Notes: generated from the sequence alone by a model not told the origin. Counted from the stretch's first letter, positions 24,482 to 36,066 are shown. The stretch: 64,000 bases of DNA from Lacibacter sp. H407 (GCF_037892605.1 NZ_JBBKTU010000001.1:496001-560000), one strand, 5' to 3'. Translations and numbers: made by a program.

Positions 24482-25447
24482 ATGAACGTTAAAGAAACCT
24501 GGATATCATTCATTCACGATTTGCAAAACCGCATCTGTGCTGCTTTGGAGCAAAGTGATGGCAAAGCAACTTTTGTGGAAGATGCATGGGAACGCCCCGA
24601 AGGTGGTGGCGGTAAAACACGTGTGATTGCTAATGGCAACGTGATTGAAAAGGGCGGCGTAAATACTTCGATCGTATTTGGTGATGTTACTGATGCAATG
24701 CGTACACAACTCAAGATCAACGGAGCCAAATGGTTTGCCTGTGGTTTGAGTTTGGTGATTCATCCGCAGAATCCGTTTGTGCCGACAGTCCATTGCAATT
24801 ACCGCATGTTTGAGTTGTACAATGAAAACGATGAAGTGATCGACAGATGGTTTGGCGGCGGCACTGATCTTACTCCCTATTATTTGTTCGAAGAAGACGC
24901 AAAACATTTTCATCAGACCTACAAAAATGCATGCGATGCATTTGATGCGTCGTTCTATCCTAAGTTCAAAAAAGAATGTGATAACTATTTTGTGAACTGG
25001 CATCGCAATGCTGAACGCAGAGGTATTGGTGGTATCTTCTACGATTACCAAAGAGTAACTGAACAACAAGATGTAACTTTCTGGATTGAGTTTGCGAAGA
25101 AATGCGGCAATGCATTTATTGAGGCGTACATCCCCATTGTAGAAAAAAGAAAACACACAACCTACACTGCAGAAAACAAACACTGGCAGGAGATACGCAG
25201 AGGACGATATGTTGAGTTTAACTTAGTGCACGACAGAGGAACGATCTTCGGTTTAAAAACCAACGGCCGTATTGAAAGTATTTTGATGAGCTTACCTCCT
25301 ACTGTTCGGTTCGAATACAACTATCATTCTGCTTTCGGCAGTGAAGAATACAAATTGCAGGAAGCCTGTCTGCATCCAAGAGAATGGCTGAATGAAATAA
25401 GTGAAGAAGAAAAGATTGCGTGGGCCAAACGATCGAATTCATGTTAA
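24482..25447 (+). CDS. hemF: Oxygen-dependent coproporphyrinogen III oxidase
   Basis: HemF uses oxygen to turn coproporphyrinogen III into protoporphyrinogen IX. The 321-residue protein shows GGGGKTRVI near residue 40, the family's VHCNYRMFEL, WFGGGTDLTPYY (about 120-131), RRGIGGIFYDY (near 180) and GRYVEFNLVHDRGT followed by LMSLPPTVRFEY. The presence of both hemF here and hemN at 16.5 kb suggests growth at changing oxygen levels. The mRNA just before the ATG can fold strongly, which may lower or regulate translation (inference). Confidence 0.97.
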   Translation: MNVKETWISFIHDLQNRICAALEQSDGKATFVEDAWERPEGGGGKTRVIANGNVIEKGGVNTSIVFGDVTDAMRTQLKINGAKWFACGLSLVIHPQNPFVPTVHCNYRMFELYNENDEVIDRWFGGGTDLTPYYLFEEDAKHFHQTYKNACDAFDASFYPKFKKECDNYFVNWHRNAERRGIGGIFYDYQRVTEQQDVTFWIEFAKKCGNAFIEAYIPIVEKRKHTTYTAENKHWQEIRRGRYVEFNLVHDRGTIFGLKTNGRIESILMSLPPTVRFEYNYHSAFGSEEYKLQEACLHPREWLNEISEEEKIAWAKRSNSC

Positions 25448-25464
25448 CAGATTAAACTCTTTCT

Positions 25465-26442
25465 ATGTATTTACAAAGAAGAAACAGAATCACCCGTCAA
25501 TCATCTGCTATCAGAAGCATGGTGAGTGAAACGATTCTTACAGCAAATGACTTTATTGTTCCGCTTTTCATTGATGAAGGCGAGAATGTAAGAACAGAGA
25601 TCGCTTCCATGCCCGGCTACTACCGTAACAGTTTAGATGTAACTGTGAAGGAAGTAAAAGAACTCTGGAGCATGGGTTTGAAAAGTGTATTGCTCTTTGT
25701 AAAATCAAAAGACGAATTAAAAGATAACACAGGTAAAGAAGCATGGAATAAAGATGGACTGATGCAACGCAGCATCAAAGCCATTAAAGATGCTGTGCCG
25801 GAAATTTATGTGATAACAGATGTAGCATTAGATCCTTATTCTTCCTATGGACATGATGGTATTGTTAAAGATGGACAGATCGTCAATGATGAAACAGTAG
25901 AAGCACTGGTGAAGATGAGTATCAGTCATGCAGAAGCAGGTGCAGATATGGTTGCCCCAAGTGATATGATGGATGGACGCATCGGTGCTATCCGTAAAGG
26001 ACTTGAAGAAAATAATTTCATCAACACAGGCATCATGAGCTACAGTGCAAAATATGCTTCCTGTTTTTATGGCCCCTTCCGTGATGCACTCGATAGTGCA
26101 CCCGGCTTTGGTGATAAGAAAACATACCAGATGGATTATTCCAATCGAATTGAAGCCATCAAAGAAACGTTGATGGATGTGGAAGAAGGTGCTGATATTG
26201 TAATGGTAAAACCTGCATTGAGTTATTTAGATATCATTCGTGAGGTGAAGAACGCAGTGAATGTTCCGGTGAGTGCATATAATATCAGCGGTGAATATGC
26301 CATGATCAAAGCAGCTGCAGAAAAAGGCTGGATCAACGAAGACAAAGCAATCATGGAAGTATTGACTTCGATCAAACGTGCAGGTGCAGATCTGATCGCT
26401 ACCTATTTTGCGAAAGATTTTATTAGAATTACAGGCCAGTAA
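25465..26442 (+). CDS. hemB: Porphobilinogen synthase (delta-aminolevulinate dehydratase)
   Basis: HemB condenses two 5-aminolevulinates to porphobilinogen. The 325-residue protein has the substrate-binding lysine regions [15 protein letters not shown] and [12 protein letters not shown]. The metal-site segment reads [14 protein letters not shown], with aspartates where zinc-type enzymes have cysteines, so this looks like the magnesium/zinc-independent class. It lies 17 bp after hemF and 16 bp before hemL. All catalytic lysines are retained. Confidence 0.97.
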   Translation: MYLQRRNRITRQSSAIRSMVSETILTANDFIVPLFIDEGENVRTEIASMPGYYRNSLDVTVKEVKELWSMGLKSVLLFVKSKDELKDNTGKEAWNKDGLMQRSIKAIKDAVPEIYVITDVALDPYSSYGHDGIVKDGQIVNDETVEALVKMSISHAEAGADMVAPSDMMDGRIGAIRKGLEENNFINTGIMSYSAKYASCFYGPFRDALDSAPGFGDKKTYQMDYSNRIEAIKETLMDVEEGADIVMVKPALSYLDIIREVKNAVNVPVSAYNISGEYAMIKAAAEKGWINEDKAIMEVLTSIKRAGADLIATYFAKDFIRITGQ

Positions 26443-26458
26443 GGCAAAACATAAAGAG

Positions 26459-27742
26459 ATGTACGAAAAAAGCAAAGAACTATTCGAACGGGCACAAAAA
26501 AGTATTCCAGGCGGAGTTAACTCACCGGTACGTGCATTTAAAAGTGTAGGCGGTACGCCCTTGTTTATGCAAAAAGCAAAAGGTGCTTACATGTATGATG
26601 CAGATGGTAATCAATACATCGATTACATTGCTTCGTGGGGACCAATGATCCTTGGTCATGCACATGAACCAATTGTAAAAGCCATCCAGGAAAAAGCGCT
26701 TGATTCAACTTCGTTCGGTGCACCAACAGAATTGGAAATTGAAATGGCCGAACTCATTTTGAGTATGGTACCAAACGTCGATATGATCCGTATGGTTAGC
26801 AGCGGTACCGAAGCTTGTATGAGTGCAGTTCGTTTGGCCAGAGGTTATACCGGAAGAAATAAGATCATCAAGTTCGAAGGACATTATCACGGTCATGCTG
26901 ATTCATTTTTGGTGAAAGCAGGAAGTGGCGTTGCAACGTTTAACATTCAAACAGTGCCTGGTGTAACGGCAGGTGTAGCGAACGATACATTAACGGCAGC
27001 ATATAATGACCTTGATGCAGTAAAAAAATTAGCAGCAGAACACAAAGGAGAAATTGCAGCGATCATAGTTGAACCTGTTGCAGGGAACATGGGTTGCATT
27101 TTACCAAAGGCTGGTTTTCATGAAGGATTAAGAAAGTTGTGTGATGAAGAAGGAATCGTTTTCATTTTTGATGAAGTGATGACAGGTTTCCGCTTAGCGC
27201 CCGGTGGTGCGCAGGAACGTCTCGGTATTAAAGCTGATCTTGTTACTTATGGAAAAGTAATCGGCGGCGGTATGCCTGTAGGTGCATTTGGTGGTAAGAA
27301 AGAAATTATGCAGCATATTGCTCCATTGGGAAATGTGTACCAGGCAGGAACATTGAGTGGTAATCCTATTGCTATGATTGCCGGCTTCACGTTACTGACT
27401 GAACTAAAGAACAATCCTTCTATTTTTATAGAACTTGAAGAGAAAACGATCTATTTACGTGATGGGTTGAACGAAGTATTAAAAGCATGGGGACAACCAT
27501 ACATCATTAATCAACTCGGTTCAATGATCAGCATTCACTTCAGCGATCATGCTGTGGTTGATTTTGCTACAGCAGCATCAGCCAACAACGAGTTATTCAA
27601 AAAGTATTTTCATGCGATGCTGAAGCGTGGTGTGTACTTACCACCATCTGCTTTTGAAAGCTGGTTCCTCAACAATGCATTAACGTATGAAGATTTAGAT
27701 AAGACCATTGCAGCAACAAAAGAAAGTTTACAGGAGCTATAA
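26459..27742 (+). CDS. hemL: Glutamate-1-semialdehyde 2,1-aminomutase
   Basis: HemL is a PLP enzyme that converts glutamate-1-semialdehyde to 5-aminolevulinate. The 427-residue protein begins [26 protein letters not shown], has [30 protein letters not shown], the FDEVMTGFR motif and the PLP lysine in [17 protein letters not shown]. The ATG at 26459 matches the family start; the upstream frame inside hemB is not used. It is the last gene of the operon and ends at a strong shared terminator. Confidence 0.97.
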   Translation: MYEKSKELFERAQKSIPGGVNSPVRAFKSVGGTPLFMQKAKGAYMYDADGNQYIDYIASWGPMILGHAHEPIVKAIQEKALDSTSFGAPTELEIEMAELILSMVPNVDMIRMVSSGTEACMSAVRLARGYTGRNKIIKFEGHYHGHADSFLVKAGSGVATFNIQTVPGVTAGVANDTLTAAYNDLDAVKKLAAEHKGEIAAIIVEPVAGNMGCILPKAGFHEGLRKLCDEEGIVFIFDEVMTGFRLAPGGAQERLGIKADLVTYGKVIGGGMPVGAFGGKKEIMQHIAPLGNVYQAGTLSGNPIAMIAGFTLLTELKNNPSIFIELEEKTIYLRDGLNEVLKAWGQPYIINQLGSMISIHFSDHAVVDFATAASANNELFKKYFHAMLKRGVYLPPSAFESWFLNNALTYEDLDKTIAATKESLQEL

Positions 27743-27744
27743 AT

Positions 27745-27773
27745 AAAAAGGGGCTGAAATTCAGCCCCTTTTT
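27745..27773. terminator. Shared terminator between hemL and the PepSY gene
   Basis: Fourteen-base perfect stem AAAAAGGGGCTGAA/TTCAGCCCCTTTTT with a single-base centre. The flanking A and T runs make it work in both directions; it starts 2 bases after the hemL stop. Confidence 0.92.
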
Positions 27774-27774
27774 G

Positions 27775-29055
27775 TTATGCTACTTTTTCATCGCCTGTTA
27801 ATGCAACAACAGGTTCTTCTTTTTTACTTTTCGTTTTCTTCTTCATTTTATTCAACCAGATCATTGTTCCTGTGATCGGCAAACTTGTTGCGATCAAACA
27901 AGCGAGGAAATAAAGGATCTTGGTAAACGTACCATATACGTTACCAACATGAATCGCTTTAATTGAACCGGCCACACGTTCATTAAATGGCTTCTTTTTA
28001 AAGATATCCAGCTTCACCACTTTCCCATTCTTGGGATCCATGGTGATTCTGTCACCAGCAGCAGGAGCAAAAAAGCCAAGCTTTGTTTTGCTGATCATTG
28101 TTTTTGCATCTGCATCTGCAGGCAAAGTGATCACATAATTTCCATTATACGCTAATAACTTATCTGCTTCTTTCACATAATCAGCAACAGATAATTGAAC
28201 AGTTGCCAATGCAGTTGTATCTGCTGCGGCTTCTTTCTTTCCTTCACCTTCTTTACGTTCTCCTCCTTTTCCTCCTTCAGCCGGCTTATATGTACCCAAT
28301 GTTTTTTGCAACCCAGTTCTGTACCATTCAAACGACCATTGCGGACCGGTCAATCCCATCAGCAATAAAAAGATCAATGAATAAAATGCAAGACTGTTGT
28401 GCAAGTCATGATTCACACGTTTCCATCCTGCATTCCATTTTATTTTTAATCCTTGTCGCCAATGTCTTACTTTTTGCGGGAACCAGATGATCAAACCTGT
28501 GATACAACCCAATGTAAAAATGATGGTTGCCCAACCGGTGATCATACTACCCAGCTTCCTGTTTTCTACGCCATCGATAATGGGCTTCTTCACTTTATCC
28601 AACAACAACCAACGATGTAAACTGAACATCGTTCCCATAAATTCTTTTGTACCATTTTTCTCTTTGGAGTTACCAACAATTGCACCTGTGTATGGATTTA
28701 CCATATAGGTTGTACCACCTCTTGCTGTGCTATCCTCTTTCTTCTTTACATTGAATTGATAAGTACGGTTTAACTCTGCGGGAATCGTTACACTTGCTAT
28801 AGTGCCACCTGTTTCCTGTTTTACTTTCTCTACTAACGAATCAACAGGAATACGTTCTTTACCTGCTACAGGTTGTACTTTGTATAAATGCGGCGCTGCT
28901 TTTTCAGTAAGCTCTGTATTGAACACATAAACGGTTCCGCTGAAACAAACAGCAATTACAATTAATGCACTGCTGAGTCCCAACCAGAGATGTATGTCAT
29001 TGAAGAACTTTCTTATTCGTTGCCAACTGGTTTTTTGTGTGGTTATTTTGGCCAT
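27775..29055 (-). CDS. PepSY-associated membrane protein
   Basis: A 426-residue protein with four membrane helices (about 23-45, 165-190, 220-240, 375-400) and two periplasmic PepSY-like regions. Membrane histidines lie in NDIHLWLGL, HRWLLLD and NHDLHNSLAFYS. Proteins of this type are commonly encoded next to siderophore receptors and are thought to reduce ferric siderophores in the inner membrane; that role is inferred here from context. It follows a TonB-dependent receptor on the same strand, with a strong hairpin in the gap. A charged Lys/Glu tail ends the protein. Confidence 0.85.
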   Translation of the reverse strand: MAKITTQKTSWQRIRKFFNDIHLWLGLSSALIVIAVCFSGTVYVFNTELTEKAAPHLYKVQPVAGKERIPVDSLVEKVKQETGGTIASVTIPAELNRTYQFNVKKKEDSTARGGTTYMVNPYTGAIVGNSKEKNGTKEFMGTMFSLHRWLLLDKVKKPIIDGVENRKLGSMITGWATIIFTLGCITGLIIWFPQKVRHWRQGLKIKWNAGWKRVNHDLHNSLAFYSLIFLLLMGLTGPQWSFEWYRTGLQKTLGTYKPAEGGKGGERKEGEGKKEAAADTTALATVQLSVADYVKEADKLLAYNGNYVITLPADADAKTMISKTKLGFFAPAAGDRITMDPKNGKVVKLDIFKKKPFNERVAGSIKAIHVGNVYGTFTKILYFLACLIATSLPITGTMIWLNKMKKKTKSKKEEPVVALTGDEKVA

Positions 29056-29095
29056 TTTTTTTCTCGATTATCTTCTTTTACGATTTGTTTAGTAT

Positions 29096-29134
29096 GTCAA
29101 AAAGGGATCGCATTGCTACGAGTCCCTTTTTGAC
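29096..29134 (-). terminator. Hairpin between receptor and PepSY gene
   Basis: Twelve-base stem GTCAAAAAGGGA/TCCCTTTTTGAC, extended inside by TCG/CGA. It may end most receptor transcripts or protect their 3' end while letting some reading continue into the PepSY gene. Confidence 0.7.
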
Positions 29135-29156
29135 GTTGTTTAGTTATTTTTCTTGC

Positions 29157-31604
29157 TTAAAATTTATAGGCAACCGTAGCCACAAACTGACGTGGGGCAA
29201 TTGGGTTGATGCTATAATTTTCATGCACGTAGTAATTTAAAACGTTTGTAAGGTTTGAAACTTTTGCAAGTAAAGAAAAACGCTTGATACTGTAGCCCGC
29301 AGTTATATCAACGGTTGTAAACGCTTCTACAGGAATCATACGGGAATAGTTCTGCGCCTGACCTTGGGTATTATTCCATCCACCAATACGATCGCCGATG
29401 TAAAATACTCCAATACCCAGCTTCAGCCGCTTCAAGGCTCCTTCGCTAAATGTGTAGAATGCACTTGCATTTGCAGTATGCGCCGGAATATTTACCAGTC
29501 GATCGCCTTCAATATAACTTCCTGTTTTGTCAGGCGTGTTGGTGTAACGCATATCGTTGTAGCTGTATCCTGCCATCATTGACAACCCTTTTATGAAATG
29601 CCCTGTAACATCCAGCTCAATACCATTGCTGGTTGTTTGTCCTGTAAGTTCTTTCAGATTGCTGTTGTTGTTCGGATTACCATTCTGATCGAACTGTGCT
29701 GTTTGTGCAAGATTATTATTGATGATCTTATAAGCTGTGAGGTTAACCGTTAATTTGCCTTTGAAGAATATATTCTTCACGCCTACTTCATATTGATCAA
29801 TAATTGAAGCCGGCAAAACATTGTTGAATACATCGAGGCCGGTATTGATCGCAAATGAATTCGAATAACTTCCAAAGAGTGATACATTTGGTTTTACCCG
29901 ATATACCAACCCGAAGCGGGGAGAAAATGCTCTGTCAACTTTACGCTTCCCTTTAGTAATTGCATCTGTTACAAGATTTGTGGTTGTTGACGGCACAGAT
30001 TCCTGAAGCGACCAACGGATACCTGCCAATAATTTAAGTTTTTCTGTAATACTGATAAGATCCTGCACATAAGCACCTCCTCTGATTACCGGTGTTTGTA
30101 CAAATGTTGTTCTTGTTGCCACAGGAATATCGGTACGACGAACAAATTTACTTTGATCAAGGATATTAATGCTATCGTAGATCTTTCCTTGTATATCGTA
30201 ATTGTAAGTTTCAGTCACGTAGCTGTCGGCATCCACACCAGCTAAAAAGGTATGTTCAATTGAACCTGTTTTAAATTTTCCATTGAGGTTGACCTGACCT
30301 GTAAAATAATTTTCTTTTGTATCAATACGCCCCAGCGGACGTCCCCAGTCGCCATTTGCTTTTGCCTGAATCCGTTCTACTGAATAATAATCACGATCAA
30401 AGTTTTGATAAGAAACAACACTACTCAATTGCCAGTTGTTATTGAAGGCATGTTTGATGGTTGCAGATGCGGTGCTTTGCTGTGTAATATTATACTGCCA
30501 ATCAGTTCCCATGAAACGTGAGCGTGGCACATCGGGAATTACAGTATTGCCTAATGAGCCAATACCAAAATCAGGTGTAAAATCATGCTTTAAATAATCG
30601 CCTTCCACAATCAGCTCCGTTTTTTTACCAAGCTTGAAAAGGAAAGAAGGATTAATATAATAACGTGCAGATGATACATTATCCCGGTAGCTATCAGTTG
30701 ATTCAAACGTTCCGTTTATACGATACGCTACTTTTTTACTGATGGGTCCGTACACATCAAATGTTGGTTTCCACAAGTTGAAACTTCCTGCACGAACACT
30801 TACTTCGCCGCCAAATTCAAACTTTGGTTTTTTGGTAACCATATTCAATACGCCACCGGGTGATACATTACCATATAAAATAGCAGCGCCTCCTTTTAAG
30901 ATTTCCACGCTTTCTAATGAACTGATCTCGGGCATTGCACCGCTGTTAACCCTTGAACCATTACGAAACATATTGGTTGATGAAAAGCCATAACCTCTTG
31001 CCGAAAAACTTTCCTGTGTGCTGGCTCTTGTTGTGCTGAGGTACACACCGTTTACGTTTCTCACCACGTCACTCAAACGTTGCGCCTGCTGATCTTTCAT
31101 CACCACTTCACTTACGGATGCAATCGCTTGAGGCAGGTCCATTGGTTTAATAGCCGATTTGCCAAACACGGTTGCCCTATCATTCACGCCTCTGAAATAG
31201 GCGATCACGATCTCATTCAGTTCCTTCGCATTTTCCTTTAGGATAAAATTGCTTGTGAGCACTTCGTTTTCAGTTACCTGTATTTTCTTTTCAATTGTTT
31301 GAAGGCCTGTGAAAGACACGATCATGGTGTATTCGCCAACCGGTACATTACCTATTCTGTAAGAGCCGTCTTCAAGTGTAATGGTTCCTTTATTGATCTC
31401 CTTCAATACAATACTCACATGTTCTGCAGCCTTCCCATCAACAGTTGTAACAATGCCTTTGATCGTTTGCTGTGCAACCCCCGGAGTCACCTGGCTGTTT
31501 TGCTGACTTGTAGTTAATCCGGTGTTGATAATCTGCTGTGCACATATAGTTGATGTAAAAAGTGTAAAGAGAATAATTAGTTTGGTCCTTAATTTCCGTT
31601 CCAT
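29157..31604 (-). CDS. TonB-dependent siderophore receptor
   Basis: An 815-residue outer-membrane receptor. Residues 1-22 are a signal peptide; 45-130 form a CarboxypepD_reg-like domain (IKGIVTTVDGKAAEHVSIVL); the plug spans about 150-265 with SVSEVVMKDQQAQRLSDVVRNVNGVY and VEILKGGAAILYGNVSPGGVLNMVTKKP; the barrel ends in RQFVATVAYKF with a C-terminal Phe. The plug is of the siderophore-receptor subclass, without a SusC-type start. With the AraC regulator upstream and the PepSY protein downstream it forms an iron-uptake cassette. The siderophore is unknown. A near-consensus -7 (CAAATTTGC) lies about 25 bases ahead of the ATG. Confidence 0.93.
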   Translation of the reverse strand: MERKLRTKLIILFTLFTSTICAQQIINTGLTTSQQNSQVTPGVAQQTIKGIVTTVDGKAAEHVSIVLKEINKGTITLEDGSYRIGNVPVGEYTMIVSFTGLQTIEKKIQVTENEVLTSNFILKENAKELNEIVIAYFRGVNDRATVFGKSAIKPMDLPQAIASVSEVVMKDQQAQRLSDVVRNVNGVYLSTTRASTQESFSARGYGFSSTNMFRNGSRVNSGAMPEISSLESVEILKGGAAILYGNVSPGGVLNMVTKKPKFEFGGEVSVRAGSFNLWKPTFDVYGPISKKVAYRINGTFESTDSYRDNVSSARYYINPSFLFKLGKKTELIVEGDYLKHDFTPDFGIGSLGNTVIPDVPRSRFMGTDWQYNITQQSTASATIKHAFNNNWQLSSVVSYQNFDRDYYSVERIQAKANGDWGRPLGRIDTKENYFTGQVNLNGKFKTGSIEHTFLAGVDADSYVTETYNYDIQGKIYDSINILDQSKFVRRTDIPVATRTTFVQTPVIRGGAYVQDLISITEKLKLLAGIRWSLQESVPSTTTNLVTDAITKGKRKVDRAFSPRFGLVYRVKPNVSLFGSYSNSFAINTGLDVFNNVLPASIIDQYEVGVKNIFFKGKLTVNLTAYKIINNNLAQTAQFDQNGNPNNNSNLKELTGQTTSNGIELDVTGHFIKGLSMMAGYSYNDMRYTNTPDKTGSYIEGDRLVNIPAHTANASAFYTFSEGALKRLKLGIGVFYIGDRIGGWNNTQGQAQNYSRMIPVEAFTTVDITAGYSIKRFSLLAKVSNLTNVLNYYVHENYSINPIAPRQFVATVAYKF

Positions 31605-31737
31605 TGATCTTATGTATTATGTGTTTTTATAAGATGCAAATTTGGATCATGCCATTCCAAATCATTTACAGAATGAGGAAAAGCATTTACGCAAAACGGA
31701 AAGAGAATAAAAGAAAGGAAAATACTTACGAGTGTTA

Positions 31738-32673
31738 TTAGCGGAACAACAACTCACAAGGCTTTAAGCCGGTATGCTTTTTAAACGCAGTAGAGAAATG
31801 TGAAATAGAAGAGTAACCAAGCATTGCACTTACATCTGTTACGCTTAGTCCTTTATCGTACAAAAGATATTTGGCATGTTCCATCCGTTGGCTTTGATAA
31901 AAATCAAACACAGTTGTACCAAACATTTCCTTGAACCCTTTCTTTAAATAACATTCATTGGTACCAACTTTACGGCTTAGTTCTTTAATAGTGATGGGAT
32001 CGCCAATGCGTTGCAACAGTACTTCACGGGCCATGTTGATCTTTTCCCGGTCAGCTTCATTCGCCAAAAATTTACAAGAGAAGGTCTCTTCCTGCTTTTC
32101 TTCTACCAAACATTCAAGACCATAAAGAAGTAATGTTTGTAACTGACTGTTGACAAATATATTTTCGAGTGTATCGCTGTAATTATGCTGTAACAGATTC
32201 TCCAGAATTCCTTTTGTACGGTTGCAAAGATTTACAACGGTATAAAACGATTGTTTTTGTTTGAATGCAAGGATCTGATCGCTTTTTGTCTGGATGGTCT
32301 TTCCTTTTACAAACTGGCTGAGATAAGCTGCTGAATAACGAAAACTGAATACATCAAACGTAGCAACGGGTTCTTTACATACAGCCGATTGTTTTTTGCA
32401 AATACCGTTTGTGCATTGCTCGTTTGTACAATACCGGTTGCCTGAGATACAAAACCGCAGCTCAATACTTTTGTCTTTGGCAAGCTTTGGTTCATAATTA
32501 TACGCCAGCATGCCCACATCTTCCATATTCCATTGCTGTTGTAATTGATACCGTTGAATACTATACTGCACCGAGCCGGGAATCTGTTTTTCCTGCTCAA
32601 ACAACAATTCCAGCTCATGTGTCATGAGCGGGTGCTTGTGTGCCAATGTTAGTAAATCGTTCAACTGCTGCAT
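31738..32673 (-). CDS. AraC-family transcriptional regulator with cysteine cluster
   Basis: A 311-residue regulator. The C-terminal AraC domain (about 215-311) has two helix-turn-helix units: ITIKELSRKVGTNECYLKKGFKEMFG and LSVTDVSAMLGYSSISHFSTAFKKHTGLKP. The N-terminal part has five cysteines in CISGNRYCTNEQCTNGIC and KKQSAVC (DNA around 32390-32465), which could bind metal. This resembles PchR-like regulators beside siderophore receptors, so it probably controls the receptor downstream (inference). The frame extends to 32868, but the -7 element at 32680-32687 places the start at ATG 32673, giving an almost leaderless transcript. Confidence 0.88.
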   Translation of the reverse strand: MQQLNDLLTLAHKHPLMTHELELLFEQEKQIPGSVQYSIQRYQLQQQWNMEDVGMLAYNYEPKLAKDKSIELRFCISGNRYCTNEQCTNGICKKQSAVCKEPVATFDVFSFRYSAAYLSQFVKGKTIQTKSDQILAFKQKQSFYTVVNLCNRTKGILENLLQHNYSDTLENIFVNSQLQTLLLYGLECLVEEKQEETFSCKFLANEADREKINMAREVLLQRIGDPITIKELSRKVGTNECYLKKGFKEMFGTTVFDFYQSQRMEHAKYLLYDKGLSVTDVSAMLGYSSISHFSTAFKKHTGLKPCELLFR

Positions 32674-32679
32674 CAGCGG

Positions 32680-32687
32680 CAAAGTTA
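32680..32687 (-). promoter_or_regulatory. TAnnTTTG -7 element of the AraC gene
   Basis: TAACTTTG followed by C on the minus strand, only 6 bases before the ATG at 32673, so the mRNA may be leaderless. Confidence 0.5.
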
Positions 32688-32710
32688 AGTGCTGTAACGT
32701 CCTGAAATGC

Positions 32711-32724
32711 CTGTCATTTGACAG
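32711..32724. promoter_or_regulatory. Palindrome CTGTCA-TT-TGACAG upstream of the AraC gene
   Basis: Perfect 6-bp arms around two bases, centred about 35 bases upstream of the AraC -7 element on the minus strand. A possible operator for autoregulation; the binding protein is unknown. Confidence 0.4.
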
Positions 32725-32844
32725 AGTTTTGTCATGTTTTGATCGGCTCTTTAAGCCATGCAAAAACAACCAATTGTGAGTTATTCCCAAATGCGGTTTA
32801 ACCACTTCATTTTCAGGCTGGAAATTGTGGATTTCTTGGGCTAA

Positions 32845-34938
<2,094 letters not shown>

Positions 34939-34985
34939 GTTTCAGGCTGTTTCAGGGGGAAATGAATCTGATTATTTTGAGATAG

Positions 34986-35005
34986 AAGCGGCCTTTGGGC
35001 CGCTT
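34986..35005 (+). terminator. Intrinsic terminator after gyrB
   Basis: Eight-base GC-rich stem AAGCGGCC/GGCCGCTT with a TTTG loop, followed by TTTC. Confidence 0.85.
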
Positions 35006-35127
35006 TTTCGTTGATTTTCAATGACTAATATCTTGTGGAAAGCATTTTGGCCCGTTTTTGGCGAAAATCTGTACTTTAGCCTGAACCGGAGGCCGGATTT
35101 TTAACTAACCCCCAAAAAAATTAAACT

Positions 35128-35325
35128 ATGCAATTAACAGCGTATAATGTAAAAACGAAAGAAAAAAATGTTCCTATCCAGAATGCAGTTGTTGAGCGTA
35201 CTGCAAAAGGCGGATACATTGCTAAAGGTGATGATGGAAAAGGTAACAAGCTTACTGCTTTGTTAGGTGAAGCAAAAGCACTTGCTGCTATCGCTGCCGG
35301 AACTGCAAAGAAAGGTTGGGATTAA
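35128..35325 (+). CDS. Conserved small cytoplasmic protein (65 residues)
   Basis: I do not recognise a named family. The 65-residue protein has no signal or membrane segment. The first half is beta-rich with lysines (MQLTAYNVKTKEKNVPIQNA), the middle has GGYIAKGDDGKGNK, and the end is an Ala-rich helix finishing in TAKKGWD. A purine-rich leader precedes the ATG, a weak -7 (TACTTTAG, 35072-35079) lies upstream and a very strong terminator follows, suggesting a discrete and abundant transcript. The codon pattern and flanking signals make it a real gene; the function is unknown. Confidence 0.75.
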   Translation: MQLTAYNVKTKEKNVPIQNAVVERTAKGGYIAKGDDGKGNKLTALLGEAKALAAIAAGTAKKGWD

Positions 35326-35341
35326 TCTGATTCTATCCATA

Positions 35342-35380
35342 AAAAAAGTCGCCCTGTTTTGAAAGCAGGGCGACTTTTTT
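35342..35380. terminator. Strong shared terminator after the 65-residue gene
   Basis: Fifteen-base perfect stem made of A6-GTCGCCCTG and CAGGGCGAC-T6 around a 9-base loop. It serves the plus-strand small gene and, read the other way, the lipoprotein gene ending at 35410. Confidence 0.92.
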
Positions 35381-35409
35381 ATTGTCGTAATTTTTATTAA
35401 CAGCTAAAC

Positions 35410-36066
35410 TTACAGCGGAAATCTTCTTGCTATCGCTCTTGTTACACTTTGAATGGATTGTTGAAACGGATAGTTCCAATCGGTTTGATTGGTAAAGCGT
35501 GTGCTCCATACCGTATACCCATCACGTACCAATGCGCTGCTCACAAACATATCGCTTGTGCGGGCCATACCAGTAGGAACACCAATGCCGGGAATGGTGC
35601 GATTAAGGATTCCGCCTACCACATCAACACCTAACGCTACTTCATCACTGAGAATATGATTTTGTGTTACTTTGGTTGATACCACTGCATCAACACCCAG
35701 TATTTTTGAAAGCTCCATTGGATCCATTTGCCAGGAAGCAGAATCAGTAATCCCTTTTTCTTCCAAAAGTTTTTTTGTACGCTCTGAACTTTGGAATTGT
35801 ACCTGCGAATAACGACGAAGGCGGGTATCAACATACTGCACCAGATCAATGTATAATGCACGGTTCAGAAAAACAGTGTTTCTGTTGATGATCTCCTGCA
35901 CCTGTTCAGGTGTTAATTTCTTTGGAATGTTACCTGTTACTTCGAGTTGTGCCGGGAGAATAGCGATGGTGCGGATGTTGTATTGCTGTACCCTTTCCAT
36001 CATTTTTTTCCTTGCACAGGAATTGATCAGTAGTGAGAGAGAAATCAAGAGTAGAACTTGTTTCAT
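35410..36066 (-). CDS. Putative lipoprotein, CsgG/GNA1162-like
   Basis: A 218-residue exported protein with a lipobox near residue 17 (LLINSCAR), so it is likely anchored to a membrane. The rest has the pattern of CsgG-related lipoproteins: an IRTIAILPAQLEVTG opening strand, a helix with NRALYIDLVQYVDTRLRRY, the LGVDAVVSTKVTQ strand-turn and a C-terminal ALVRDGYTVWSTRF segment. Function is unknown; the fold assignment is by pattern and moderate. It stands between a strong terminator and a gene-free leader. Confidence 0.6.
   Translation of the reverse strand: MKQVLLLISLSLLINSCARKKMMERVQQYNIRTIAILPAQLEVTGNIPKKLTPEQVQEIINRNTVFLNRALYIDLVQYVDTRLRRYSQVQFQSSERTKKLLEEKGITDSASWQMDPMELSKILGVDAVVSTKVTQNHILSDEVALGVDVVGGILNRTIPGIGVPTGMARTSDMFVSSALVRDGYTVWSTRFTNQTDWNYPFQQSIQSVTRAIARRFPL

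Noticed and set aside
32307-32618. A 103-residue frame inside the AraC gene
   Set aside because: No family resemblance; the AraC frame is intact across it, so it is a shadow and not a frameshift.
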